Shown one piece after another: positions 1 to 11,577 of a DNA stretch of 64,000 nucleotides. The stretch covers positions 25,799,366 to 25,863,365 of the forward strand of contig CM038706.1 in NCBI GenBank assembly GCA_021613375.1, given 5' to 3'. Every line of letters begins with the position of its first letter. Within the stretch, counting starts at the first letter, position 1. Source of the DNA: Megaleporinus macrocephalus (taxonomy: Eukaryota > Chordata > Actinopteri > Characiformes > Anostomidae). Made by a program: the position numbers and the translations under genes. The notes beneath the pieces were generated by a model. The model did no database searches and was not told where the DNA came from. It saw only the letters and a list, made by a program, of their open reading frames with translations.

Positions 1-7
1 TGGGTTC

Positions 8-363
8 TAGGGGTGTAAGAAAATATTAAAATATCGAGTATCGGGATATTATGTTTCGTGATACTGTATTGATTTTCAAAAACAGAGTATCGAAACACAG
101 ATTCCTGGCAGACAGTGAATCATTGTGTTTAAACCTCTGACCACTAGATGGCAGTGTTGTAATCCATTTTCAGCTCCACTCCAACATTAACAAGCAGCAC
201 AAGGGCGCAATGCTATTGTAAGTATTGCCAAACCTGTTCATATAGTGGTGTGTTTTAATAGTAGGAAAAAAAAAATATCGCAATATATCACAATATACTG
301 AATCGTGACAGCTGTATCACAATAGGTATTGTATCGCCAGCTTCTTGCCAATACACAGCCCTA
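8..363. mobile_element. hAT-like non-autonomous element (MITE)
   Basis: Ends are TAGGGGTGT on the left and ACAGCCCTA on the right, inverted repeats with one mismatch, as in fish hAT elements. The right end is followed by GTGGGTTC; the left end is preceded by TGGGTTC, which is the same 8-bp target duplication with its first base just outside the window. The interior (356 bp) is AT-rich with the repeated GTATCG/CAATAT words typical of these MITEs and has no transposase. It contains a CTCF-like motif at 141-154. Confidence 0.8.
141..154 (+). promoter_or_regulatory. CTCF-like motif inside the hAT MITE
   Basis: CCACTAGATGGCAG matches the CTCF core consensus. Its place inside a transposon means the family may distribute such sites through the genome. 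Confidence 0.4.
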
Positions 364-1800
364 GTGGGTTCAGCTTCCATAGCTTTGCTACATTAGAAAC
401 TCAGAAGCAAACTCTTGGCTGATCAACAAATTTTATAGTTGGGGAAAATCACTTCAATCAGACTGCCGACATACTCCTTATAGACACTATAACTGTCCTC
501 AAACCAGCATAATTCTTTCCCATATCTACAAGACTGAGAATCTATTGAACAGCAGAGACACGAACTTCAGAGAAAGGAAGACAAATTTACACTCTTTTAA
601 ACACGAAAATCTCAGACGCCCACACATTCAAGGCACTCTGACACATTCATCTTCCAAACACTTTTCAAAAAGGGGATTCTTCATCTTAGTGTCTGGCACC
701 TGTGTGCTTGTCCTACCCTCAACTTGAGGTTTTTGGTGTCATGTTTTTCAGCACACCAATAAAGAGTGATGATGAGAAAAAGAACAAGTGAAAGGCAGAT
801 GGTGGAAAAAGACAGCTCAGTACAGAGAAATAAACTTCGCCAGCTGTTTGCTCAGATCTTTTCCTCAGTCCTGATATCAGTATAAGAAATATTGGACATG
901 TCTGCCTTTTAAAACACCAAACAAAGGGCAAAAATGTCTAAAAATATAACCTAAATGACACAAAATGTACTTTTGAAGAACAGCAAACACTGATCTAGAC
1001 CTAACAGAGCTAACACACTCATGCAACAGTGTTCTAATGAAGGTAATATTTGGATATTTTTTTTATATACACAATGCTCCTATTTATAAAAGATATATAA
1101 AAGATTAAAAATGACCTAATTAAAATGATAATTTTCCTCCCAGCCCACTTCCAACACTATACTAATAACAGTTTTAATACTTTTGTACTTTTTACTGCAG
1201 GTGTACTTTTTACTTCCTCTCTTAAAAGAAGAACAGTTAACAGGAGAGCAGTATTACCACTGACATGTAGCTGCACCTAGATTCTCTCTCATGGAATTCT
1301 TACAAATATTTGTGGTTTAGGGACTTTTTTTTCACTGTGTTCTCACAGAATGTTTAGTTATTCTTGTGGTTTAGGATCATTTTTGGTTTAGTATCAGAGC
1401 CAATACAAACATTTAGTATCGGATCAGCCCTAACCTCTGGTGGTAAAACTCTTGTTTGTCTGCACAGTCTGCCTCTCTATCTGTCATGTCAGCTTTGTTT
1501 TTGTTTCCATGTGTTTTTGTTTGTTTTTTTAAATTAAAGAAGGGGTGGGGGAGAGGGGGGATGAACATCCAAGAAAGGGGGAGGGGAGCTAACAAGACCT
1601 TGAACATGAGAGAAAGATAAGAAAGAGGATTAAAGAAGCTTGGTTAAGGCATAGTGCAGTGAAAAACTACAAGGCTCTGGACTCAATGGTATATCCAGAA
1701 TCATCCAAGCTGTAACCTGCAGGTTTACTGTAGCATGTAAATGAGAGAAACAAAAAAAAAAAAACTCCCGCCAAAATTCACATGAGCAAATATGCAGACC
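364..1800. other. intron sequence, no gene seen
   Basis: AT-rich single-copy-looking DNA. The only hint of a repeat is 1395-1428, where TTAGTATCGGATCAGCCC followed by TAA resembles the right terminus of a hAT-type element; no left end was found. Confidence 0.5.
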
Positions 1801-1822
1801 CACACACACACACACACACACA
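1801..1822. repeat. (CA)11 microsatellite
   Basis: Pure CA run in the intron. Confidence 0.95.
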
Positions 1823-1965
1823 GTCTAACAGAACTGTGCTGCAGTGGTTACTCATTGACCGGCAGTTCCTATAACACGCCATGTTATTACAAAGAGAGGA
1901 AGTAACACCCTAACCGGCTACAGGACCCTGTCCACACCGGACCATGAACTTGCAGTCATACTTGC

Positions 1966-1967
<2 letters not shown>

Positions 1968-1997
<30 letters not shown>
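1968..1997. repeat. (GT)15 microsatellite
   Basis: Pure GT run about 145 bp after the CA run at 1801, in opposite orientation, so the two could pair as a long hairpin. Confidence 0.95.
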
Positions 1998-2000
<3 letters not shown>

Positions 2001-3527
2001 CTTGTGTGTCTGTTTCATATCCTCTGCACTGAGAGCTAGTCAGACAGCTCATGCACCACACAGTCCTCATGACACCCACACACAGCTTAGCGGAGACAGT
2101 CCCCTATGCTGCCTCAAGGCAGTTAGCTATGAATGAGACACCACAAACAGCAGACCTTCAGCGGGAGAGCAGAAGTGGCTTCCCGCTGAAGCCACAACAC
2201 ACGCACATACATACTTTGCAGTATGCAGTATAAATCACTGGCTCGTACACAGAATCCAGTTCTGAAGACCTAGAAGATATAAGCACGTTTACTGACTTTT
2301 TTCTTTTCTTACTCAACTGGATTATCTTGTATAGCTGTATAGCTCCTGAACAAATTAGTTGTACTTAATTACCGTGTAGACTGTAATTTAAATAAATGAA
2401 GTGTTTTGCACAGTACTGCACGGCCAATATATGATTAATGCATTACTAACGTATTGATGCGATAGTGGTTTAACTTCACTTCCTTTCTTTAACAGAATTC
2501 ATGTGTTTTCCCAGGTTGACCCTTAGAATCAGCCATAGTTCCATCCTGAAGCCAAGCTGCTTGTGTGCTCTGGCTATAACTCTGCAACCGTAGCCCTCTA
2601 GTGTTCAAATACAGCTTTCCAATGATGACTCTCAGGATAAAACCAAAGTTATTTCTAGCTACTCCAATGCCGAGAAAGTATGCTGAGTCTACAGTATCAT
2701 TTACAAGCAAAATACAGTGCTAACGCCAGCAATAACTTGGCAGGCCACGCTGGACAGAAATTGACCAAAGCAACGACAAAGTGGTAGCCATTGATGACAT
2801 TAGTCAATACAGCATATTATAATGATATTTTGTTTTGCAACATCACCCTGGTACACGGAAGCCAACTATCGATATTTTATTATACGAGTTGCAAATATAA
2901 AATAAACTTTTCAGCGACTGCTGTCTCATGATCTCTAAACTCACTCTGGGGCAAACACTGCAGAGCTCCTACAAAATGCCACGACTGCCACCAAAAACCT
3001 AGTGGTTGTATTTGCTGTTGCAAAAGGAATTAAATCACAATAAATGTTATTGCAATACCCAGTATATCATAATATGTTTAAAACTGCAATAATATTGTAT
3101 AATGACTTTATGATGTATCATGGGGCCTTTGGTGATTCCTACATCTACTGGACTTCTGGACACTCTTCAGGTGAATGTGGGTCCTGCATTCACACAATGA
3201 AAAAAATGCTATTGCTAAAAGTAATAAAAACCAAGCTTACTTTGCGTCCTCATAAAGCTTCAAACGTTCTTCATAGTCACAAGTGAATAAGACAAATGCA
3301 ATTAACCCAAGAATTACTTCTTGAACTCCCCCTATGGTCACTACAATGAGAAGAAGCTCTTGTTAGAAGACTACAGCCGGCACACACGCTGACCAAACAC
3401 AAACACACATAGACACTATCACCCAGGGTAGTTCTTGTGCAGGACGACAAGGGAGGCCCAGAAACAGAGCAAATGGCACATAGAAGCCACACACAGTTAC
3501 ACGTCCCCGAGCCCTTCGCTCTCTTAC
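1998..3527. other. intron sequence with hAT-like AT-rich scraps
   Basis: No gene seen. The stretch 3018-3085 has TTATTGCAATACCCAG and ATATCATAATATG words that resemble the interior of hAT-type MITEs in this window (compare 21900-21960 and the element at 8-363), but no termini could be located. Confidence 0.35.
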
Positions 3528-3603
3528 CAACACAATGGTTGTTAAGCACGGGCGCAGCAGCAGAATTGCAGGCTGGATCCACACTCGCTGAACTGTCCTC
3601 CAT
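3528..3603 (-). CDS. candidate alternative first exon (25 codons + 1 nt)
   Basis: On the minus strand an ATG at 3603 in a fair context (AGAATGG) opens 25 codons, MEDSSASVDPACNSAAAPVL then NNHCV, and then a strong splice donor G|GTAAGAG with the intron starting at 3527. The coding part is 76 nt, so it leaves phase 1 with a G, exactly as the eml4 exon 1 does at 28568. It could therefore join the same downstream exon, giving Asp at the junction. It sits on the same strand, about 25 kb inside intron 1. In the paralogue EML1 a different first exon, also beginning Met-Glu-Asp, is joined at the equivalent Asp-Asp-Ser point. What is seen: ORF, donor, phase. Inferred: that it is transcribed and belongs to eml4. 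It could also be the first exon of another minus-strand gene, or a chance ORF. Confidence 0.4.
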
Positions 3604-3696
3604 TCTCCTTGCACAACGTGTGGAGAGTGTGCGACTGTGTGTGTGTGTGCAGTCTTCTTGCGGCTGCACGTCCTCTTCTCGGAAGGCTGCTGTTTC

Positions 3697-3753
<57 letters not shown>

Positions 3754-4160
3754 GCTCTGTCTTTCTCTTTGTCTTTGTTTCTTGCAGATGCTCCTCTCCT
3801 CTTAGCAGTTCTGTTTGTCTGTCTCTTTCCTCTTTCTCTTTCCTTAATCCTACCTCCTCTCTTTCTTTCTCCCTCTCTTCCTCTCTCTCTCTCTCTGTCT
3901 CAGCGCTGCACACGTCTGCCCATGCACACAAAGCCAAGAGAGTAAGTGAGAAAGTGAGAGAGTGAGCGAGCAAGCGAGTCAGAGGGCCGGGCGGAGGAGG
4001 AGATAAAAGATAAAAAAAGAAAATCTTGGCTGGCTCAGGGAGTGGCCAAAGCTCTGCGCTCACACATCTTTAACCTCTGCCATTCCACCACACACACTCA
4101 CACACACGGTGTGCAATTTTACTCAGCCCTGAGGAAGAGGGGGAGGGGAGAGTCCGAATA
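3604..4160 (-). promoter_or_regulatory. possible alternative promoter / 5' leader with GA-rich microsatellite
   Basis: The 550 nt upstream of the candidate alternative start codon are GC-richer than the surroundings. On the minus strand they hold a purine tract (GA repeats at 3698-3755 and 3880-3900, several shorter GA blocks between) and a GGCCGGGC-type GC patch near 3985-3995. The overlapping frames of 100-173 codons on both strands are low-complexity translations of the repeat (runs of Arg-Glu or Ser-Leu) and not genes. Promoter activity is an inference from position. Confidence 0.3.
3698..3755. repeat. (CT)n/(GA)n microsatellite
   Basis: Nearly pure CT dinucleotide run on the plus strand, with a few interruptions at its right end. 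It lies in the presumed leader of the alternative first exon. Confidence 0.95.
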
Positions 4161-5756
4161 GAGGAGGAAACCACGTGGAGGTGCCAAACTCATTGCAATG
4201 CACACAGACAACACACACACACAGAGCTGCAACTATCAAAGATTTTCATTTCCAAATAATACCTAAAATACTCTGTAAGAATAAGAAAAGCTCAATGCAT
4301 CATAACTGAATTAGAAGCTTTACTTCTCATTACTAATATTATTACTAGTATCAGAGAGCCACTGGTTCACATATGAATGAGAAAGCTTGTAATACTCAAC
4401 ATGGCATCTATTTACGCAGAAAGTTGGACAAACAAATGGACAGATGAGAGAACCTGGAAACACAGGAACAGAAGTAGAAAAAATGTTGATGTATGAATAA
4501 AGAAATGACTAAGCGACAATTACTTTTGGGTTACTTTTGGGTTACTTTTAGCCTCCTAAGTTTATCTGACTCTGAAACTGTATTGTGTGGGCCGGGCAAG
4601 AGAAGTCAATCTTCTGACTGGTTAGGAAATGCTTACGGAAGTGTTACCTAAGATTAGGACCCCCCTAGTTTAGATGGTGAGAGGAGAAATACGATTAAAT
4701 GCAGCTATTAGACTTAGCATTCGTAAGACATGTATATTGTTTATGTATACTGTAGTAAAGAGCAACAACATTAACTTTATTAGAAAGAAATTTCAGATTT
4801 CGCTCGCCTGAGGCTTTAACTGGATTGAATGCAGCACAGTGTGTGAAATGTTGAATACCAGTAACTGGATTCAAAGTGTTTGATAGTATTTTTAAAATGA
4901 AATGTTGCACTACTTTATCTGTTCTTACTTGTCAGATGTCTGAAAAAATAAACACTGTGACGTATCATGTATCGTGAAAAACGTCCAGAAGTATTGTAAT
5001 ATTACTTTATCATATCACCCAGCATGTAGCTGCTAGCACGTAAAACAATATAAGATCACATCTTTTTTCAGGGCTTCCTCCAAATCTGATCAGGTACAAT
5101 AGTTCAGTTAAGTTCTGAATGAACTCCTAGGTCATATTACATGAATCAGTAGAAACGTAAAATCAAATCACCTTAAGGGCTTCGACTCTCAGCAATACTT
5201 AATCAAATTAATCAAGAGCAAGTTAAACTACTTCTATTCAGAAATATTTTCTTGGTGTTTAATTATTTGGAAAAAAAAACATTTAATGCCATATAACAAT
5301 TTGCAACTTATCAGAGAATAAAACCTCCAAGGACTTAGTAAGACAGGGGTGAGTTAATGCTATACAAGCATTCTGCTGGACTGTATATGTGTCAAATTAC
5401 TCAGTCGCCCTCCACCCTGTAATCACCTGCACCTGGTGTGCAAAAATATCCCCTGCACATCCCAGGACCACAGCAGTGGTGCCGCACTCATGCAGTAGTA
5501 AATAAGGCAATGAATGCGCAGCAAAAATGTGTGTTTTACTGAGTGTGTGCAGTCAGTCTACAGTCATGGAGAATCCTGTGCTGAGCTGCAGCCTTTAGCC
5601 CTGTGCCTTAATGGGACCTCATTCAAAAACAACACTTCCTTTTAGTCATTCGAGCTTTGACAAGGGAATAAAAGCTCTGAACAGCAAAAGCATTTAAAAA
5701 CAGAACTTTTTAAAGGTAAGGGAGAGAAAGACAGAGGATGATAGAGAGAGAGATAA

Positions 5757-5761
<5 letters not shown>
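4161..5761. other. intron sequence; small hAT-like relic
   Basis: Nothing coding. A 12-bp unit repeats two and a half times at 4521-4547 (ACTTTTGGGTT). The stretch 4955-5022 carries AGTATTGTAATATTAC and TATCATATCACCC words like those of fish hAT MITEs. The rest is unremarkable AT-rich DNA. Confidence 0.4.

Positions 5762-5788
<27 letters not shown>
5762..5788. repeat. (GA)13 microsatellite
   Basis: Pure GA run; the 87-codon minus-strand frame over it is a low-complexity artefact. Confidence 0.95.
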
Positions 5789-5793
<5 letters not shown>

Positions 5794-6189
5794 AAGTTGG
5801 AAGGCAAAACAAAAACAAAAAGTGATTGAAGCAGACCTGAAAAAATAAAGAGAAATAAAGAGGAGTTTGGGAGGGCTGAGGTTACTGTTAAAAAATGTCT
5901 ATAATTTTGGATATTAGATATTTTTATACAAATGTATAAATAATTAAATACAAACATTTATACTTTCTTAAACCGCAGCAAAATAAAAAAAAATGGATAT
6001 GGCAGTGGTGCCTACATAGTGCAAAAATCATCATTAACAGATTAATAGAAATGCTCAAGAATCACTTACTTTCCTTTAACCTAAAGCTAAGAACATTTCT
6101 GTCTTTACCTATAAACTAACTACTTTGGAGAGCAAGGATTTTTCTGGGGAAGCTGAGACATAAAAACTGTGATTTGCTTAGAAACCAGG

Positions 6190-6690
6190 AATATTCATTT
6201 TTGCAGCTTTGTGAGTGGATTTCTTGCCGACTGTAGCTTAACGCAATGGTCGCCGTTGTCTGGCTCTTCTCTTTATTGTGATACACCACACGTGTCATTA
6301 GGAGACAGATCTGCACTGCAGGCAGGACAGTTATACATACGCTGTCCTAGCATGTGCAGAATAAAGCCCGGTACGGTCTTGCTAAAATAACCACAAACTT
6401 TCCAGGAAAAGATCTTAATGGCAGCATATGCCTTTCTGAAATCCTGATATACACCCCTGTGTCACTGATACCTTCACACATATGCAAGTCACCCATGCCG
6501 TGGGCAGTGATGACCACCCCCAAGTACCATGATAGGTGTTGGTTTTTGCACCTTTCACTGTTAAAAGTCTGAACAGTTCCTTCCATTTTCAGCACAGAAA
6601 CCTCGGCATTCCATTTATCCCAAAATCAAGCTGAAATTTGGACTCATCTGATCATGTGTGGTGTGGCAACAGCACAGTACATTTCGTCAG
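6190..6690 (-). pseudogene. decayed Tc1/mariner transposase fragment
   Basis: Read on the minus strand this is a broken Tc1-like transposase. From right to left it gives WSDESKFQLDFGING (about 6605-6655), the second block AHGMGDLHMCEG (about 6490-6525), HMLPLRSFPGKF (about 6405-6440), and a remnant of the SP-N-W region around 6290. In intact members these blocks surround the second and third acidic residues of the DDE catalytic triad and the HMLP stretch. The frame is broken by stops and frameshifts, the N-terminal DNA-binding part is missing, and no terminal inverted repeats were found. Such elements are very abundant in fish. The piece has no function in eml4. Confidence 0.8.
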
Positions 6691-8269
6691 CCCGGTCTTG
6701 TACTTGTACTGAAACACTGAATAGCCTACTGTGTCATCTCCAGGCTTGCCGCTGAGGGAAGCTAGTAGGCCTAGTAGACTAAGTGAAGTCACACTGTGCA
6801 CCTCGGTGCTCTGAGAGAAAAGTACTTAGCTGCAGGACAGACGCTGTGTGAAGAGAAACCATCCACTGTACTAAAAAACAGAGGGACACCAGACTTTTTC
6901 AGCTGGCCCACCCACTGGGAGTGAAGCTTTGCATATTCGCTGTTGATTATTCCTAAAGCTCTAATAAAAATTTTTAAAAAGAGTCCAAAAAAAATGGTAT
7001 TCATCAAACTGGTTCATCAAACAGTGTAATCTTGGAGACTACCAGAAAGTTTGTTGGCTTTCTTTTCATCAACAAACCAACAGTCTATTTTTGACACTTG
7101 TTTTACTTGCAGATATACTCTAGTTTCTGGCTTATTATTATGGCAAAGGGCTGCATGTGTTGAGTCATGGATCTTAGTACGTAAGAACTTAGCAGACTAT
7201 ACATGTAAGCCGTAGACTGGTCCTCAGATACACAAGGAATGCACAGCTGCATGCGGACTGGTTATGGGAGAGTTTCTTACAGTGCGATCTGAACTTGTCA
7301 TACCAGCACACTTCCAGCATGGGGACACATGAAAAGTAGGTCAAAAGTCATGCATGGACACCCTCAGACTCTTACTGACACAAATTCAGTAAACACCCCT
7401 ACACCATACACACACACTCTTTCACCAATAACATTTAACCTCTACTGTTCATAGTAAATGCCATCTTAAAAGCGCCATCAGCAGAAGAATAGAAGGAATG
7501 ACACAGCGATGTGTGGTATATTAGACACATACGAAAATTAGCATACTAAAAGGAAACAGAGAGACAGCACTGTGAACACACCCAGAATCAGTGAAGCAAT
7601 AAAGCCACAAACGCCTAGCTGCGGATGCAGGCCAGATATAGGAAACTGATTTTAGCCAGCTGATGACATTCTATCTTAGTTGGCTGCACATAATAGAGTT
7701 TTCCCTACTCCAACAACCCTGATTACATTCAGCAAAGACTTGTTAAAGAGTGCTACAGCATTTTAGATTGTTCTCTAATATGTCCATAAAAGGTATGTGG
7801 GGTATGGGATAAAATCACACAGCAGTGCAGCTACTTACAGGTAACTGTTGGGGTTGTGATGCTAGTAAAGGTGGAACGCTGAGCAAAGCCTGCTTGTGAA
7901 GTGAACTTGGTGGAGCAGACTAACAGCTTTGAATGAAAGAAGTGTGTGCTGAAGTTGGCTTGCTGTTGGCCAGCTCTCTTCACAAATTTTCCGTTCTACC
8001 TGAATTGGTGCTGCAGTTACATTCTGGCTACAAGCTGTAGCATTTACGGTGGAACAGAACATTCAATTAAGAAGCTGGCGAAAAGGAAGCCAATTTCAAG
8101 TTTCTTTTAAGACCAACAGTCATGCTCGCTGATTAGTTGGACCAGGTGTACAAAGCAGAAAAACTACTAGCCAGTATGAAATGAAAGGGGCACCAGCAAA
8201 ATATATAGAAAATGAAACTTCAGCCTTCAATTTGCTGACTTACTACTGTCATCCAGCTAAATATGAATA
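6691..8269. other. intron sequence, no feature seen
   Basis: AT-rich DNA with no recognisable repeat ends, exon or RNA gene. Confidence 0.5.
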
Positions 8270-8345
8270 TAAGTAAGAATTTCATTGTACAGTGCCACTG
8301 TCTGTTCTGCTGTATATATGACAATAAAACACTTGAATCTTGAAA
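8270..8345 (+). mobile_element. LINE 3'-terminal fragment
   Basis: The wording GAATTTCATTGTACAGTG ... ATGACAATAAAACACTTGAAT followed by an A-rich tail is characteristic of the extreme 3' end of fish LINEs of the CR1/L2/Rex group. Only about 75 bp remain, so the copy is strongly 5'-truncated. Confidence 0.55.
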
Positions 8346-8429
8346 AAAAATAAAAAATATCTGCACAATCTCTGTGGTTCGGGTGGTGGAGGGTGGTGGG
8401 GTTGTGAGGCATCATGAGGGAGGGTCAGT

Positions 8430-8448
8430 GGGGGGGGGGGGGGGGGGG
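8430..8448. repeat. G19 homopolymer
   Basis: Nineteen consecutive G on the plus strand, preceded by G-rich DNA from 8376. It could form a G-quadruplex and is prone to sequencing error. Confidence 0.9.
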
Positions 8449-9305
8449 CTGTTTTAGGCAGCTGACCTGTAAACGTCTGTATATGTTATACTCTAGATGC
8501 CAGCCTGTGATTCAAACTAAACTGGAGTATCACGGAGAGGACACACTGTAACAATCCTGATCACTCACAGCAGAAATAATCTGGTCAGGTAGGTTCAGTC
8601 AGTGGGTATCATTAGTAAGCGCTGTGTTGCTATCTATAGGGAGAGGCCGCCCTCAGGGTATGCTTAAGTGGAGTGGATCTTTCTGAACTCCAGTGTTCAT
8701 GCACTCAAATGCACTAATTCAAATTCTTGACATGAAACATTCTGTTGGTACATGTAAAACCAAACCAGGAAATAAAGGTATTTCTCTGTAACAAACACAC
8801 ATGCTCTTTTTCCATCCACATGACTAGCCTTAGTGTTTGGACACTTATTGGTGGTCTTCATAATAGTTTGATATGCAGCTGCAGTGTGCAGCAGCGCTGC
8901 ATCAGAATATGCCAGACATTTCACAGACAGGGGTTTGTTCTTATGCAACACTGTAAAACAGAATGTCAAGTCCAAAAAACCCCTCGTGTTGAACTGCTCC
9001 CTCCACAAGGCATGACCACACCCTGCATCCCAGCATGCCTCTGGGATGGACCGCATCAGAAGCTGGCTGGCCTCAGAGAGAGGGCACAGTGGAGGGCACA
9101 GTCATCTGCAAAGGCGAAACCGAGACTTGTCTGAGATGTAACGCAACGCCACTCAAACGGAGATGACAAAAAGGCCCCGGGGGGAAAGCCAGAAAAAGTG
9201 ACAGAGCAGGAGTGCAATCGAGCACAGACGCAGCAGGGTACACAGAGGTGCTTTCAGATTAGCACCCAACCTGTTCCCCGAAAAAATACATTACCATAGC
9301 CACGC
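8449..9305. other. intron sequence, no gene
   Basis: Opposed open frames of 119 and 129 codons overlap at 8697-9134 on the two strands. Neither resembles a known family and neither has splice-site support, so they are taken as chance. Confidence 0.45.
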
Positions 9306-9359
9306 GCAACCACAGTGACATCCAAGCCGCACGCAACCATGGTGACATCAAAGCCACAA
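9306..9359. repeat. 27-bp tandem repeat x2 with RFX-like sites
   Basis: Two adjacent 27-bp units (9306-9332 and 9333-9359) share GCAACC, GTGACATC and AAGCC. A degenerate third partial unit follows. Each unit contains GCAACCNNNGTGAC, which resembles the RFX X-box; the second, GCAACCATGGTGAC, is the closest. Confidence 0.6.
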
Positions 9360-11550
9360 CGTCACACCAAAGCCAAAATTTCGATACAGCTTCCATGTTC
9401 CATATAAATCTGCAGCACTGAGACATGTGGCTTTTAAAGTTAAAAAAAAAAGAAAAAAACTTTGCAAATATGTATAGAAATATAAAGCATATACAGCAGT
9501 GTGGAGAAAAAGAACAGAACCATTATGCTCAACTTGGCAATATTTAAGTTCAATTCGTTAGTTTATATTGTAACATGAAATTGCTACAGTACTTGTATAT
9601 ACCAGCTGCCAGTGTCACAGATTTTTTTCTCTAAACAAGTAATCAATTTCCCAATTTATCATTGATTTTCGGCATTTTATGATGTAAGGGATGTGCTACA
9701 GGTAAGTGCACTTGGAATGTTTTTAAATGCTACTGCTAAATGTATACCAAAATGTTGTGATAAGTGCGGTTCTGAGATAAGTGTGGTTCTGTTTTTGGTA
9801 CTTTTTGTCACGAATGTGATCTCAGACCAGTTCTTTTCAGACCAAAACTCATTTAGAGCTTGCGGTGTGCACAGCACTTGATGATTGAATGCAAAAGTGG
9901 ACAACACTCTCTGGTAACACTATAAGCTTTTCGATGGCGAGGAACTACCAAATACATCTACTGCTCTACAACTGGCCGCATTTAGAGTTGCCAGAAGGAA
10001 AGATTACCCTGTGCATCAGAGTCAGTTGTCCACTGTGCTCGCCGCTGAGCTCCACAAAGCGAAAATCTGCATCAGCACTGCACACCCCAATAAAAAGAAT
10101 GTGTTAGAAAGACCGGCACTGAATTTTCATTATATCTCTCTGTGATCAGTGTGAAAACTGTTTACAACTGGTGAGTTTTTATCTGGTAAAGTGCCAGAAG
10201 ACTTTGAAGAAAGTTGGGGTCACTTTCTTTCACAATGCACAAATCAATCAGACTAGAAAACGCAATATATACAAACCTTAAGAGGTGATCTAAGTTCGGG
10301 TTTCTTTCTGGGACCATTCAAAGAGTCTCCGTTTGTTTGACATGTTCAGAAGAGCATGACTCAGCAACTTAAGACCACTTCAGAAACTGAAACGGGCCCA
10401 GTGTGAAAACACCCTTAATCATGGATGGTGCTAAACAGTCGCTTGCCTCTAACTTTCGATACGCCCCCTCTGATTTGTGTTTTTAAATCAGTATATATAA
10501 TTAAATAATTAAAATATTAAAGAGCAAAGAATTCTATTTATTTGCATCTTTGGCTAACAAAAATGAAATATCCTAGTCTGTTTTATGTGTTCATTTAGCC
10601 CTCACAGCTTTAGGACACAAAAATAATTTCTATGAAATTCGCAATGGTTTCTCAAGCAATTTTGAATGAAGAAAGAGAACAACAGGTTGGGTCAAATTAA
10701 GATTGATGCTCATGCAGCTAAAATATAAATTTGCTTGCAGGCTGTTATGGTCAAACTTGCCAGAGTATTAGTTGTGATTATGCTTGTTTTAGCGTTTGTA
10801 TAAATACGTTTAAACTGAATGAGACAGCGTTGGGTATATTTTTCATATAATTGCACATGAGCAGCAGTAATGTAGCTAATATATGCAGCTAAAATTATTT
10901 TGTGGTGAAGTCATTCGGTTTAAACTTGAATATAATACGTCAGAAAAAAATGCAGGTGAGTCAGTTCAATTTGACTGAGCCACTGTGTACTGGAAATGAC
11001 CTTTAAGTCCAGAATAGTTTAAGCTTGTTTAAGGGCACCTTCCCAAAGAGCTCTGAGCTTTGCCAGAAAGAGCTGGAGAAAAGGGGCAAGCAATACTTTT
11101 ACATGACCATACACGTTGTCTGACAGATGAGTTACGACTTCAGTAATGACGCATTTTTGAGCGATATAAATAAATCTTTATGACCCAAATCCATCTCTAC
11201 AGTTATTGCAGCTTAATTATAATTTGGCTAGCCTTTGTGCATGATTGCAAGCATAAATATCGTAAATGCATTTCAAATCCTGATTGTGTCCTGACACTGC
11301 AAGGAAGAGTCAAACTGTGCAAGTCATAATGCCAAAGTCCATCAAACATGCAAAGAAGATGCCATCTTTTTTATTATTCCCATCTCTCATGCTTTAGTGT
11401 TATTCTTTCTCCATCTCCTTGCCAGTCTGTTTTCCCTGTCTGCGTTTTAATCTGCCTAATGGTTTTTGATAGACGTGTTCAGGCCTGCGTGAGGTGCAGG
11501 GAACTCTCTGCTAATCTCTCTGACTAACGTGGTATTTAAAAGTAAAGGGT
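9360..11550. other. intron sequence, no feature seen
   Basis: No repeat termini, exon or RNA gene recognised. Confidence 0.45.
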
Positions 11551-11563
11551 TACACAATGCTCT

Positions 11564-11577
11564 GCCGCCATCTTGGC
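11564..11577 (-). promoter_or_regulatory. YY1 consensus site
   Basis: Plus strand GCCGCCATCTTGGC is the reverse complement of the YY1 consensus (CCAAGATGGCGGC). It overlaps a short plus-strand frame MLCRHLGSLAW (11557-11589) that ends at a good donor sequence GTAAGAG. A YY1 site just at a start codon followed by a donor is a known promoter arrangement, but nothing else supports a gene here. Confidence 0.35.

Noticed and set aside
3542..4063. 173-codon minus-strand frame rich in Arg-Glu, and overlapping Ser-Leu frames on the plus strand
   Set aside because: Translations of the GA/CT microsatellite; only the short non-repetitive ORF at 3528-3603 with a donor is kept as a candidate.
8697..9134. 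Opposed frames of 119 and 129 codons
   Set aside because: No resemblance to a protein family, no supported splice sites, and both strands open over the same bases suggests chance.
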